Shown here piece by piece: positions 7,826-16,600 of a stretch of DNA of 64,000 nucleotides; the first letter of the stretch is position 1; each line of letters starts with the position of its first letter. The notes under the pieces were generated by a model. The model saw only the letters and a program-made list of their open reading frames with translations, had not been told where the DNA came from and did no database searches. This DNA is from Bacillota bacterium. GTDB lineage: Bacteria > Bacillota > Clostridia > DSM-8532. The stretch covers positions 1 through 64,000 of the forward strand of contig JAEZLR010000029.1 in assembly GCA_023415205.1 (NCBI GenBank), written 5' to 3'. The translations under genes were made by a program, and so were the position numbers.

Positions 7826-8428
7826 ATGAAAAAATTTCTTGCTCTTATTTTGGTTTTAGTTACAATGCTTACCGCTGTTGCCTGCAATGGAAAAGTCACC
7901 GTTGATGATTCGTCTGACAAAACCCGCCAGTCCGATAAGGGTGATAAAGACAACAAATCTTCTGGTGACGACGATAAGTCGTCCAATAAAGACAATGATA
8001 AGGATGAGTATAAGGACTCTGAAGATTGGATCGATGTTGACGAATCTGTTTATGTTGATGATCTTGAATATGCGATTCATAGCTACATTTTGGATGATCA
8101 TGACGAGGGAGATCTTCCCGCAGAAGACGGCTATACTTATCTGTTGGTCTATATGACCATTTATAATGAAACAGAAGAGGATGCTAGTGTAAGCTCTCTT
8201 CTGAACTTCGAGCTTGAGGATGACGATGGTACTATCTATGATCTTTCTTTCAGTGGCCTCCTATGTATGGAAGAATACGATATTGAGCAGGCTGACGGCA
8301 CAATACCTTCCAGCTCCTACTTCACCTGCGGCGTTGCCTTTGAAGTACCCCAGGACGCCACAGGTCTTAAGCTCAAGGTTCTGTCGTACTTAACCGATGA
8401 TTCCAGCGACGTGTTGCTAATGGAATAA
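7826..8428 (+). CDS. small lipoprotein, DUF4352-like
   Basis: A 200-residue protein with a lipoprotein signal (residues 1-20, lipobox A-V-A-C-N). A strongly acidic and polar linker rich in Asp, Lys and Ser follows (about 25-70). The C-terminal ~120-residue domain has beta-rich patterns (Y-T-Y-L-L-V-Y-M-T-I-Y-N-E-T-E; F-E-V-P) that resemble extracellular immunoglobulin-like DUF4352 domains. It should sit on the outer membrane face. No function is known for this type; regulation of an enzyme or a sensor role are only guesses. TAGGAGG precedes the ATG, and the gene stands alone. Confidence 0.7.
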   Translation: MKKFLALILVLVTMLTAVACNGKVTVDDSSDKTRQSDKGDKDNKSSGDDDKSSNKDNDKDEYKDSEDWIDVDESVYVDDLEYAIHSYILDDHDEGDLPAEDGYTYLLVYMTIYNETEEDASVSSLLNFELEDDDGTIYDLSFSGLLCMEEYDIEQADGTIPSSSYFTCGVAFEVPQDATGLKLKVLSYLTDDSSDVLLME

Positions 8429-8529
8429 TCATCTTTCTTTACTCATATCATGTTTCCTACTCATTGTATGAGAGGTCCTCTTATAAGGGGGCATCCGTAA
8501 CCAGTTTAAATACTTTGTAAAGCTTAATT

Positions 8530-8560
8530 CTCGGGGGCTTAACACCTCCGAGATTTTTTT
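8530..8560 (+). terminator. terminator after the DUF4352-like lipoprotein gene
   Basis: 8-bp stem (CTCGGGGG 8530-8537 with CCTCCGAG 8545-8552, one G-U pair), followed by eight T. It lies ~100 bases after the stop codon. Confidence 0.8.
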
Positions 8561-8586
8561 TGAAACTCCATGAGGGTAAAAACCAT

Positions 8587-8625
8587 AAAAAGCAGGCTCG
8601 GGAGATTTTCCCTTACCTGCTTTTT
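8587..8625 (-). terminator. terminator of the XRE-cupin / acyl-CoA synthetase operon
   Basis: 10-bp outer stem (8587-8596 with 8616-8625) plus an inner stem, ending in a run of T on the minus strand. Confidence 0.82.
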
Positions 8626-8653
8626 ACCTGTCTAACCTCAATCACTCATCGGA

Positions 8654-10315
8654 TCAATGTTGGACATTATCCTTGGCGCGTATCTCAGTACGGCGGATTT
8701 TACCGCTGATGGTTTTAGGAAGCTCTGTGACAAACTCAATGACGCGAGGATACTTATATGGTGCTGTATGCGCTTTAACATAGTCCTGAATCTCTTGCAG
8801 CAGCTCTTGGGAGGGCTCGTATCCCCTGGCCAGAACAATGGTCGCCTTTACGACCTGACCACGGGTCGGATCGGGTACACCGGTAACAGCGCACTCCAGT
8901 ACGGCTTTATGCTCCATGATGACGCTCTCCACCTCAAAAGGCCCTATACGGTAGCCGGATGACTTGATGATATCATCAGTTCTTCCCACGTACCAGTAAT
9001 AGCCATCCTCATCCTTCCATGCGGTATCGCCCGTATGATAGAGGCCGTCGTGCATGGCCTGACGGGTTCTGTCCTCATCACGGTAATAGCACATCATCAA
9101 GCCTGCGGGAACCTCTCTATCCAGGCGCAGGACGATTTCACCTACCTGGCCGGGCTCCACACTGTTTCCATCCTCATCAACAAGATCCATATCATAGGCT
9201 GGCGAAGGCTTACCCATAGCCCCTGGCTTTGGATCCATCCAAGTTGTTGTCACCAGGCACAGGGTCGTTTCAGTTTGGCCAAAGCCTTCAAATATCCGTA
9301 TTCCTGTGATTTCCCTGAATCGGTTGAAAACTTCGGGATTAAGAGCTTCTCCTGCGGTGGTGCAATATTGGATAGAAGACAAATCATAGCGGGTTAGATC
9401 CTCTTTAATGAGGAAGCGGTAAATGGTAGGAGGGGCACAAAAAGAGGTTACTCTGTACTTTGCGATACGCTTGAGCATTTCGTCGGCATTAAAGCGGTCA
9501 AAATCAAAGGTGAATACCGCTGCTTCAGCCGCCCACTGTCCGTAGAGCTTGCCCCAAACGGCCTTCCCCCACCCTGTTTCGGCAACGGTAAGATGCAGAC
9601 CCTCTGGATCTACATTGTGCCAATAAACGGCTGTAGGTATATGTGCCAGTGCGTAATAATGGTTATGTGCCACCATTTTAGGCATCCCGGTTGTCCCTGA
9701 GGAGAAATACATGAGCATGATCTCCTCCGCCATGGGCCTGTCTTCACCGGTAGGGGCTTCAAAGGCCGGAGCGCTTGAAACACCCTCCTCATAGCTCAGC
9801 CAGCCTTCCTTCCTCTGCCTGACCATGATCTTGATGCTAAGGGTCTCTGCTTCCTGCTGTGCATCATCCACCAGATCGGAAACATGCCCATCAGGTGTGC
9901 AGACAACGGCCTTGACACTGGCTGCATTGGCACGGTAGACAATGTCCTTGGTCATCAACTGGTTAGTGGCGGGTATGGCAATAGCCCCTATTTTGTGAAG
10001 GGCCATCATACAATACCACCATTCATAGTGGCGTTTGAGGATGAGCATGACAGCGTCGCCCTTTCGGACACCCAGACTCATGAAATAAGCCGCTGCCTTG
10101 TCACTATTCTCCTTCATATCGGCAAAGGTAATATACTTTTCATCCCCGGCTTCATTACACCAAACCATGGCCATTTTTTCGGGATTTTCCCGCGCTATTC
10201 TGTCCACGATATCATAGGCAAAATTAAAGTAAGGATCCTTCTTAAAGGTAACCCTTTCCACTTGTCCTTTTTCATTAAGGGTTTCGTTAATAAATTCTTT
10301 GTACAATCTCGCCAT
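8654..10315 (-). CDS. AMP-forming acyl-CoA synthetase (medium/branched-chain type)
   Basis: A 553-residue ANL-superfamily ligase converting a carboxylic acid, ATP and CoA to acyl-CoA, AMP and PPi. Motifs: adenylate P-loop Y-F-S-S-G-T-T-G-M-P-K (203-213), G-F-G-Q-T-E-T (344-350), Y-H-T-G-D (426-430), hinge G-R-T-D-D-I-I-K-S-S-G-Y-R-I (444-457) and catalytic Lys539 in S-G-K-I-R-R. Overall it resembles medium-chain acyl-CoA synthetases rather than acetyl-CoA synthetase. The ATG overlaps the stop of the XRE-cupin regulator gene by one base (TAATG). Both lie behind an isoleucine-type T-box leader. This makes an isoleucine-related acid such as 2-methylbutyrate a plausible substrate; that is inference. 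The operon ends here, with no 2-oxoacid ferredoxin oxidoreductase genes next to it. Confidence 0.92.
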   Translation of the reverse strand: MARLYKEFINETLNEKGQVERVTFKKDPYFNFAYDIVDRIARENPEKMAMVWCNEAGDEKYITFADMKENSDKAAAYFMSLGVRKGDAVMLILKRHYEWWYCMMALHKIGAIAIPATNQLMTKDIVYRANAASVKAVVCTPDGHVSDLVDDAQQEAETLSIKIMVRQRKEGWLSYEEGVSSAPAFEAPTGEDRPMAEEIMLMYFSSGTTGMPKMVAHNHYYALAHIPTAVYWHNVDPEGLHLTVAETGWGKAVWGKLYGQWAAEAAVFTFDFDRFNADEMLKRIAKYRVTSFCAPPTIYRFLIKEDLTRYDLSSIQYCTTAGEALNPEVFNRFREITGIRIFEGFGQTETTLCLVTTTWMDPKPGAMGKPSPAYDMDLVDEDGNSVEPGQVGEIVLRLDREVPAGLMMCYYRDEDRTRQAMHDGLYHTGDTAWKDEDGYYWYVGRTDDIIKSSGYRIGPFEVESVIMEHKAVLECAVTGVPDPTRGQVVKATIVLARGYEPSQELLQEIQDYVKAHTAPYKYPRVIEFVTELPKTISGKIRRTEIRAKDNVQH

Positions 10316-10899
10316 TAGCCCATCCTCCCGTTATGATCCTTGATGACCACGGCAAGGAAAACACAAGGCTCCCCACGGGTCGCCACCATGCCGTGCTTGT
10401 GAGATGCATCATAATAGACTGAATCCCCAGCCTCCATAATAAACTCATGCTCGTCAATCTTCATTCTGAGTGAACCGCTGATAATAAAGTCAAACTCCTG
10501 ACCTTCATGGTTCCGTTGAGGAACCTCACCCTTGTCAGCCGCTTCGTCATAGGGCGCTTCCACCAAGAAGGGCTCTGCATTTCTGTTTCTAAACAGATAA
10601 GCAAGGCTTTGATATTTAAGACCCTTTCGTCTTTCAATCCTCAAGCCCCTGTTCTTTTTAACATGGGTATACACCGATAGAGTAGGGCTGCTTCCCGTAA
10701 TCAACTCGCTAATATCCAGTCCCAACCGTGCTGCCACCTTGTAAAGAAAGGTAAAGGAAAAGTCCTGCTTTCCTGCCTCACAATTTAAGTATTCCTCCTC
10801 CGGCATTTCAACAAGCTTGGCCATTTCAGAGGCTGAAATACCCAGATCCAACCTAAGACCCCTCATGCGCTCTGCAATTTCAATAATCCTGTCTTCCAT
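10315..10899 (-). CDS. XRE-family regulator with C-terminal cupin domain
   Basis: A 194-residue protein with an N-terminal helix-turn-helix of the lambda-Cro/XRE type (about 8-62: R-G-L-R-L-D-L-G-I-S-A-S-E-M-A-K-L). A basic linker and a C-terminal cupin beta-barrel follow (about 120-185: E-F-D-F-I-I-S-G-S-L; D-S-V-Y-Y-D-A-S-H-K-H-G). Such proteins are one-component sensors in which the cupin binds a small ligand, often an acid or acyl-CoA of the adjacent pathway. GGAGG precedes the ATG. It is co-transcribed with, and translationally coupled to, the acyl-CoA synthetase downstream of the T-box terminator. It may regulate the synthetase operon or other acyl-CoA genes; the target is not visible here. 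Confidence 0.88.
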   Translation of the reverse strand: MEDRIIEIAERMRGLRLDLGISASEMAKLVEMPEEEYLNCEAGKQDFSFTFLYKVAARLGLDISELITGSSPTLSVYTHVKKNRGLRIERRKGLKYQSLAYLFRNRNAEPFLVEAPYDEAADKGEVPQRNHEGQEFDFIISGSLRMKIDEHEFIMEAGDSVYYDASHKHGMVATRGEPCVFLAVVIKDHNGRMG

Positions 10900-11022
10900 T
10901 CAAGATTCCTCCCATCATTTTTACATGGCTATATGATCAAATTCATTCAAAACAATCCGCATGCCCCGTTGTAGAGTACATTGGACCTTCAGACCCTTTC
11001 AAAAATATAGCAAGATAAAATC

Positions 11023-11297
11023 AAAAAAACCCGCCCCGGCAACAGTATACTTGTTGCTGGGACGAGCTCATTACCCGTGGTACCACCCAAATTCAGCTTA
11101 TAAAAGCCCTTCTGTCAGGTTCTAACAAACCTTAGCCTGTAACGTGGCTGACGCGGTATCTTACACTCAATTCTTCGGATACCGAACTCCGGAATGATGC
11201 CTGCAAAACTCATCCTGTCTGTTTTCACCAACCACAGACTCTCTGCAAGAATGTTCTGCTTTACAGAAGTTCCTTCATCGTCATTATAAATATATTA
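11023..11297 (-). promoter_or_regulatory. T-box leader, predicted isoleucine specifier (ATC)
   Basis: Minus-strand leader with the parts of a T-box riboswitch. They are stem I with AGAGAG...GTTGGTGAAAA, the conserved T-box segment GGGTGGTACCACGGG (11088-11074), and an antiterminator/terminator pair. The terminator is a 12-position stem from CGTCCCAGCAAC (11064-11053) followed by seven T (11029-11023). The specifier loop reads GGC-ATC-A-TTCCGGAG. By position (codon, then A, then the closing stem as in glyQ leaders) the specifier is ATC, isoleucine. Uncharged tRNA-Ile would allow read-through into the XRE-cupin and acyl-CoA synthetase genes. Phe (TTC) is a less likely specifier because it is not followed by a purine. 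Confidence 0.85.
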
Positions 11298-11303
11298 AAA
11301 AAC

Positions 11304-11332
11304 ATACTATACCATCTGTATGAAATTGTCAA
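11304..11332 (-). promoter_or_regulatory. promoter of the T-box leader
   Basis: TTGACA (11327-11332) - 17 bp - TAGTAT (11304-11309) on the minus strand. It sits just downstream of the V-ATPase operon, so the T-box operon has its own start. Confidence 0.78.
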
Positions 11333-11375
11333 TATTTTTCTTATAATTTGTCCTTATCTGCAATGAATAGATGAG

Positions 11376-11996
11376 CTAGCCTCTGCCCTTCACCCGTTTG
11401 ATCACCTTGAGCCGAGAGAATTCTTCCCTGTCCTTTTCTTCCAGGACATTGGTGATGGTGGCTGTGATCTCCTCGTACCTTGGAATCATAATGTTTTTAA
11501 GGGCATTCGTCCGCTTCATGGTACGGCGGATGTTGGTGGCCAGACGGTAGACCCCGTTCTCTATCTCTGCCAGCTGGGTGCTGAGCACTTTAAGCTTCTC
11601 AAACTTCTGGCGGGCAATATCCAATGTGGAATTGGTCATGCGGAAGCCATAGCGGGGCTGCATCGTCGCTCCGCCTAAGGTGACAAAGGGGATTTCCACA
11701 CCCATAACACTCTGTTCCCTGACCTGAACATTATTCTCTTCAGGGATGGCGTAGCCGATTTGCTGCACCATGGAGATGCCCAGGCTCACATTAGCGTCCT
11801 GAAGCGCTTTATAGGCCTCTTCAAATACCACCAGAATCTCATCCTGTATGGTCTTGGCCTTATCCACCAGGTTCATCATTTCTCTGACAAGAATATTCCT
11901 TTTTTTATCCAGTAGCTCATAGCCCTGGCGGGAAAGCGCCAGCGAGTTCTTGGCAACAATCAGATTCCCCTTGGTGGGGAATAGCGTCATGTCCAT
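11376..11996 (-). CDS. atpD: V-type ATP synthase subunit D
   Basis: A 206-residue central-shaft subunit that links the A3B3 head to the membrane rotor. It shows the typical start M-T-L-F-P-T-K-G-N-L and long coiled-coil helices at both ends (R-Q-G-Y-E-L-L-D-K-K-R-N-I-L and R-R-T-M-K-R-T-N-A-L-K-N). The C-terminal R-L-K-V-I-K-R-V-K is family-like. It overlaps the end of the B gene by ten bases and is the last gene of the operon. No clear terminator separates it from the T-box promoter. An alternative ATG lies two codons inside. Confidence 0.95.
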   Translation of the reverse strand: MDMTLFPTKGNLIVAKNSLALSRQGYELLDKKRNILVREMMNLVDKAKTIQDEILVVFEEAYKALQDANVSLGISMVQQIGYAIPEENNVQVREQSVMGVEIPFVTLGGATMQPRYGFRMTNSTLDIARQKFEKLKVLSTQLAEIENGVYRLATNIRRTMKRTNALKNIMIPRYEEITATITNVLEEKDREEFSRLKVIKRVKGRG

Positions 11997-13390
11997 ACTT
12001 TACCCACCTCATTTTCATCTGCGGCCACATACCGGCTTTCAATGAGCTCAGGAGAGAGTCTGTCAAGCTCCTCCTTAGGAAGCAATCCCAAAAGCATCCA
12101 ACCCAGATCAAGGGTCTGCAGGATATCTCGATCTTCATGGAAATCCTGGGTGATAAACTGGGACTCGAAGATACGGCCAAATCGCATGTATTTCTTATCG
12201 ATATCGCTCAGCTCATCCTCTCCAATGACCGAGGCCAGGGCACGAATCTCCTGCACTTTGGCATAGGAGGCAAACAACTGATTGGCCACCTGGGGATGAT
12301 CCTCCCGGGTATATCCCTTACCGATGCCGTCCTTCATGAGACGGGACAGGGAAGGAAGTACTATCACCGGAGGGTAAATGCCTTTTTGGGACAGGCCTTT
12401 ATCCAGAACAATCTGACCCTCGGTAATATAGCCGGTCAGGTCGGGGATGGGGTGGGTAATGTCGTCGTTGGGCATGGTGAGAATGGGAATCTGTGTGATT
12501 GACCCTTTACAACCGCGGATAAGCCCAGCTCTTTCATAGATTGAGGCCAGGTCGCTGTAAAGATACCCTGGATAGCCCTTTCTCGAAGGAATTTCTCCCT
12601 TGGAGGAGGAAATCTCACGGAGTGCTTCGGCATAGGAGGTCATATCGGTTAATATCACCAGAACATGCATCCCTCGTTCATAGGCGAGATATTCTGCGGT
12701 GGTGAGGGCGCAACGGGGCGTGACGATACGCTCAACTACCGGGTCGTTGGCTAGATTCAGGAACATGACCACACGATCAAGAACACCGCCCTTTTCAAAG
12801 CTTTGTCTAAAATATTCGGCCACATCATATTTTACACCCATGGCCGCAAAGACTATGGCAAAGTTTTCCTCGTTAGTTCCGGCTATCTTCGCCTGACGGA
12901 CGATTTGAACAGCCAGTTGATTATGGGGAAGACCGCTTCCCGAAAACACCGGAAGCTTCTGGCCCCGGATCAGTGTTGTCAGTCCATCGATGCTGGAGAT
13001 CCCAGTCTGAATATAATTTCTGGGGTATTCCCGCATCACAGGGTTGATGGGTTCACCGTTAATATCCCAGCTCTTGTCAGGATAAATCTCACCCAGACCA
13101 TCCACAGGGCGGCCCATGCCATCCAGAACCCTTCCGAGAAGCTCCTTTGAAAGAGGCATCATCAGAGGTTTCCCCTGCAGCTTGGTGCGCGTGTTATCAA
13201 GGGAGATACCCCTTGTGCCTTCAAAGACCTGAACCACACAGGTTTCCCCTTCTATCTGAATGATGCGGCCTAAACGCTTTTTCTTCCCAACAGTGATTTC
13301 CACCATTTCCTCAAAGGAGGCATCCTTAACCCCATCAATGATAACCAATGGCCCTGTTATTTCTTTCAGCCCCATATATTCTATACTCAT
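11987..13390 (-). CDS. atpB: V-type ATP synthase subunit B
   Basis: A 467-residue non-catalytic subunit of the A3B3 head. It starts with the beta-barrel (G-P-L-V-I-I-D-G-V), then a nucleotide-binding fold in which the P-loop is degenerate (F-S-G-S-G-L-P-H-N). The M-T-S-Y-A-E-A-L-R-E-I-S-S motif at the interface is kept. Its ATG overlaps the A gene stop by four bases (ATGA), so A and B are coupled. Length and order (A-B-D) are standard. Confidence 0.97.
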   Translation of the reverse strand: MSIEYMGLKEITGPLVIIDGVKDASFEEMVEITVGKKKRLGRIIQIEGETCVVQVFEGTRGISLDNTRTKLQGKPLMMPLSKELLGRVLDGMGRPVDGLGEIYPDKSWDINGEPINPVMREYPRNYIQTGISSIDGLTTLIRGQKLPVFSGSGLPHNQLAVQIVRQAKIAGTNEENFAIVFAAMGVKYDVAEYFRQSFEKGGVLDRVVMFLNLANDPVVERIVTPRCALTTAEYLAYERGMHVLVILTDMTSYAEALREISSSKGEIPSRKGYPGYLYSDLASIYERAGLIRGCKGSITQIPILTMPNDDITHPIPDLTGYITEGQIVLDKGLSQKGIYPPVIVLPSLSRLMKDGIGKGYTREDHPQVANQLFASYAKVQEIRALASVIGEDELSDIDKKYMRFGRIFESQFITQDFHEDRDILQTLDLGWMLLGLLPKEELDRLSPELIESRYVAADENEVGKVWT

Positions 13391-15180
13391 AGCTTCTTCA
13401 TCCTTTCAGAGGCCCGGTATTCGGCTTCAATCTTGTCAAGGGTCATGGCAATGTTCTCATTGAGTGCCTCAAAGGCCCCCAGATCATCATTGGATATCGT
13501 ATATTTGACGCGGATGACATCATCAAACACACCAGTTTTACGGATCACCGAAACAGGAATGCCCAGCGGTAAAAGCTTCAGAACTCTGTCATAAAGCTTC
13601 AGAAGGGTGTCCATCATAAGGTACTGCTTCTTGATAGGAACAAAGGTATCCTGTTCATGATAGGCATTTTGCTGCAAAAAGCCCTGACGAATGGCCCTGG
13701 CAATTTCAAGGATGAGCTTTTGTTCATCGGGAAGAATATCACTGCCGATCAATTTCACAATGTCCAGAAGCTTTCCTTCTTCCTGAAGAACCCGGCTCAG
13801 GCGGACCCGCTTTTCCATGAACTGAGGGTGGGCGTTCTGTTCATACCATTGGGAAAGCTCGTCGGTATACTCGCTATAGCTGTTAATCCAATTGATGGCA
13901 GGATAGTGCCTTGTATAGGCCAGGGACTTATCCAGAGCCCAGAAGCATCGTATGAAACGTTTGGTGTTCTGGGTCACAGGCTCGGAGAAGTCGCCTCCCT
14001 GAGGCGAGACAGCCCCTATTATGGAAACAGAACCCTGGGTTCCGTTGAAATTTTCAACGCGCCCGGCGCGCTCATAAAATTCTGAAAGGCGTGAGGGCAA
14101 ATAGGCCGGGAATCCTTCCTCCGCCGGCATCTCTTCCAAGCGTCCGGAGATTTCTCTTAAGGCTTCGGCCCAACGTGAGGTGGAGTCGGCCATGATTGCC
14201 ACATCGTAACCCATATCCCGATAATATTCCGCCAGGGTGATACCGGTATAAATGGAGGCTTCACGGGCGGCCACAGGCATATTGGAGGTATTACCGATCA
14301 GGACGGTTCTCTCCATCAACGGTCTACCGCTACGGGGGTCGATGAGCTTGGGGAAGTCTTCCAGGACCTCTGTGATTTCATTCCCCCGTTCTCCGCAGCC
14401 CACATACACAATAATATCGGCATTGGACCATTTGGCTAATTGATGCTGAGTCAGGGTCTTCCCTGTACCAAAGCCTCCCGGAATGGCGGCGGTACCTCCC
14501 TTTGCTATGGGAAAAAGCGTATCGATGACCCTTTGGCCTGTTACCAGAGGCACATCCAGGGGCTGGCGCTTTTTATAAGGCCTGGCCTCACGCACCGGCC
14601 ATTCCTGAACCAGGGTAAGGTTATGTATGGTCTTACCCTCCATGATACGTACAATCACCTGATGAATGTTATAACGTCCATCGGCGGCTACCTCGGTCAC
14701 CTCTCCCTCCATGTTAGGCGGAACCATGACCTTGTGAAGCACCGACGCCGTTTCCTCCACCTGGGCTAGAACAGTTCCCGGCCGTACCTTCTCCCCTCGG
14801 CGAACCAGAACTTTTACCTCCCAAAGCTTGTCATGATCAAGGTTATCCATGACACTTCCCCGCTTTAAAAAAGCTCCGGTGCTTTCGGCGATTCTACTTA
14901 GGGGTCTTTCTATACCATCAAAAATATTCCCAATAATACCGGGGCCTAATTTAATCGTCAGGGGCTTTCCCGTTGATAAAACGGGCTCCCCCACCATAAG
15001 GCCGGTGGTATTTTCATAAACCTGTATGATGGTCTCAGTATCAAGAATCCTGATAACCTCACCAATAAGCTTGGCGTGGCCTACCAACACCATCTCAAGC
15101 ATTTGAAAAGCATGATTGCCATGTACCTTGATAACAGGACCATTAATACCATATATCGTACCATGAGCTTGTTCTGCCAT
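13387..15180 (-). CDS. atpA: V-type ATP synthase catalytic subunit A
   Basis: A 597-residue catalytic subunit that hydrolyses or makes ATP. It shows the N-terminal barrel, the family-specific bulge domain (about 110-200) and Walker A G-G-F-G-T-G-K-T (235-242). The R-G-N-E-I-T-E-V motif carries the catalytic Glu, and the S-T-S-R-W-A-E-A-L-R-E-I-S signature is present. It is preceded by the E gene with a short gap and overlaps B. Confidence 0.97.
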   Translation of the reverse strand: MAEQAHGTIYGINGPVIKVHGNHAFQMLEMVLVGHAKLIGEVIRILDTETIIQVYENTTGLMVGEPVLSTGKPLTIKLGPGIIGNIFDGIERPLSRIAESTGAFLKRGSVMDNLDHDKLWEVKVLVRRGEKVRPGTVLAQVEETASVLHKVMVPPNMEGEVTEVAADGRYNIHQVIVRIMEGKTIHNLTLVQEWPVREARPYKKRQPLDVPLVTGQRVIDTLFPIAKGGTAAIPGGFGTGKTLTQHQLAKWSNADIIVYVGCGERGNEITEVLEDFPKLIDPRSGRPLMERTVLIGNTSNMPVAAREASIYTGITLAEYYRDMGYDVAIMADSTSRWAEALREISGRLEEMPAEEGFPAYLPSRLSEFYERAGRVENFNGTQGSVSIIGAVSPQGGDFSEPVTQNTKRFIRCFWALDKSLAYTRHYPAINWINSYSEYTDELSQWYEQNAHPQFMEKRVRLSRVLQEEGKLLDIVKLIGSDILPDEQKLILEIARAIRQGFLQQNAYHEQDTFVPIKKQYLMMDTLLKLYDRVLKLLPLGIPVSVIRKTGVFDDVIRVKYTISNDDLGAFEALNENIAMTLDKIEAEYRASERMKKL

Positions 15181-15215
15181 TCTTTCACCTTCTGACTGTT
15201 ACTTTGACTATAACT

Positions 15216-15809
15216 TCATTCGATACTTAATCCGTAGTTTTCCAAAAAGGCGGTGCGTTCTCCTTCTAAACGGCTCATCAGAGAACAGTCACTCATTATG
15301 CTTCTGGTCTTGTTGATCACAATACAGCCGCCCAAGAGGGGGTCATCGCTTTCCTCTACTCCACCTGCCCGTCCGGTCTTGGCAAGAACCTCTCTCATGA
15401 GGTTCAGATCCTCCCCGTCCACAAGAACAAGTAGCTCTCCTTCACCCACTTGAGAGAGGCCGGTTCTAAGCTGTTGTTCAAGATAGCCGGGGTAATCACC
15501 CTGCTCCTTGAAGGTCTTTATCCTGCCTCTTACATTCTGAAAGACGCTTTCGATAATCTCATCCCTTCGGGTGAACAAAGCCTGTTTGCTTTCAACAACA
15601 GCCTTTGATACCTCCTCATTGATGCTTTTATCAATCTTCCTAATAGCATTTTGTATGTGCTCATAGGCCCTCTTCAGAAAATCAAGCTCACTGGTTTCGA
15701 TGGTTTGTTGATGTGTTTTTTCTGCATGGGCGATGATTTCGTTTTTCTTTTCCTCGGCCTCTTTCATGACCATATGGGAGAATTTGTTAAACTTTTCCGT
15801 GGTGTCCAT
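15216..15809 (-). CDS. atpE: V-type ATP synthase subunit E (peripheral stalk)
   Basis: A 197-residue subunit. The N-terminal half is a long charged helix (E-E-K-K-N-E-I-I-A-H-A-E-K) that pairs with the G/H subunit as a peripheral stalk. The C-terminal alpha/beta domain (L-L-V-L-V-D-G-E-D; L-G-G-C-I-V-I-N) docks on the head. A GGGGGT ribosome site precedes the ATG. Similarity in this family is low, so the call rests on length, architecture and position before A. Confidence 0.88.
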   Translation of the reverse strand: MDTTEKFNKFSHMVMKEAEEKKNEIIAHAEKTHQQTIETSELDFLKRAYEHIQNAIRKIDKSINEEVSKAVVESKQALFTRRDEIIESVFQNVRGRIKTFKEQGDYPGYLEQQLRTGLSQVGEGELLVLVDGEDLNLMREVLAKTGRAGGVEESDDPLLGGCIVINKTRSIMSDCSLMSRLEGERTAFLENYGLSIE

Positions 15810-15850
15810 AACACGACCCCCTTGGAGGCTTAATTTGCGCCTTCTACAAC

Positions 15851-16159
15851 TTAGAGTTTTAATCCTATAGCCTCATTGATATAGTGCATGATATAATCTG
15901 GAGGCCGTCTAGTTCCATGCCTGTCGGGTATTTCAACAATGAGCGGCATGGGGTGATTAAGCTTCATATCAGCAATGACTTCAGGACAAAGTTCCACCAG
16001 AAGCTCGGTAATAAGCACCAAACCTATGCTGTTGTCCTTCATGGCATTGGAAAGTGCCTCAAGAACTTCTTCACGGGTATGGACCACCACCCCGTCAATC
16101 CCGGCAAGCCGCATTCCTGTTTTTGTATCCACATTATCGCTAATCAGGAACATTCTCAA
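15851..16159 (-). CDS. atpF: V-type ATP synthase subunit F
   Basis: A 102-residue small shaft subunit with the family start M-R-M-F-L-I-S-D-N-V-D-T and the G-M-R-L-A-G-I-D-G motif (Rossmann-like fold). TTG 16159 is chosen: GAGGG lies nine bases upstream, and the resulting N-terminus fits the family. The nearest ATG (16153) would be 15 bases from that site. F regulates rotation and ATP hydrolysis in relatives. Confidence 0.9.
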   Translation of the reverse strand: MRMFLISDNVDTKTGMRLAGIDGVVVHTREEVLEALSNAMKDNSIGLVLITELLVELCPEVIADMKLNHPMPLIVEIPDRHGTRRPPDYIMHYINEAIGLKL

Positions 16160-16174
16160 ATGTAACAACCCTCT

Positions 16175-16600
16175 TTATGCATTCAAAATAAGGATGGAAA
16201 TAATCAGTCCATAAATGGCAATACCCTCGGCAAGACCCACGAATACAAACGCCTTACCAAAGATTTTCGGATCTTCACTCAGGGCCCCCAAAGCAGCCGC
16301 ACTACTTGATGCAACGGCGATACCCGAGCCTATGGCCGAGATACCAATAGCCAAAGCCGCGGCTATATATTTAAGGCCATTGTTTGTAGCAACCGCGTCG
16401 GTGGCTTCTGCTGCAGAAGCGGATATCCCCCCTGATAGGATGACTACAGTGGCAATAACGATAATCCCTATCAATGCTGTTACATTCATGCCGATAAGCT
16501 TTCTTGCGTTCTTTCCCTTAACCTTCTTGTTGACAACGGCCAGGCCAATGCCGACGGTACACATCACCAGAGTAATTGCTGCAATTAGAATGAGTTCCAT
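16175..16600 (-). CDS. atpK: V-type ATP synthase membrane rotor subunit K (proteolipid)
   Basis: A 141-residue membrane protein with four predicted helices, two fused hairpins. Only the last helix carries the ion-binding Glu (G-L-A-E-G-I-A-I-Y-G). The first hairpin has no membrane carboxylate, as in other 16-kDa V-type rotors. The Na+ signature (Gln in the preceding helix, Ser/Thr after the Glu) is not present: the aligned positions are V and G. This points to proton rather than sodium coupling, though that is inference. Confidence 0.93.
   Translation of the reverse strand: MELILIAAITLVMCTVGIGLAVVNKKVKGKNARKLIGMNVTALIGIIVIATVVILSGGISASAAEATDAVATNNGLKYIAAALAIGISAIGSGIAVASSSAAALGALSEDPKIFGKAFVFVGLAEGIAIYGLIISILILNA

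Noticed and set aside
9035..9397. Long plus-strand frame inside the acyl-CoA synthetase gene
   Set aside because: Shadow of a gene with clear enzyme motifs on the minus strand.
11023..11297. T-box belonging to the V-ATPase operon or a tRNA synthetase
   Set aside because: The leader reads away from the ATPase operon, and the next genes downstream on its strand are the regulator and synthetase; no tRNA synthetase gene is in the window.
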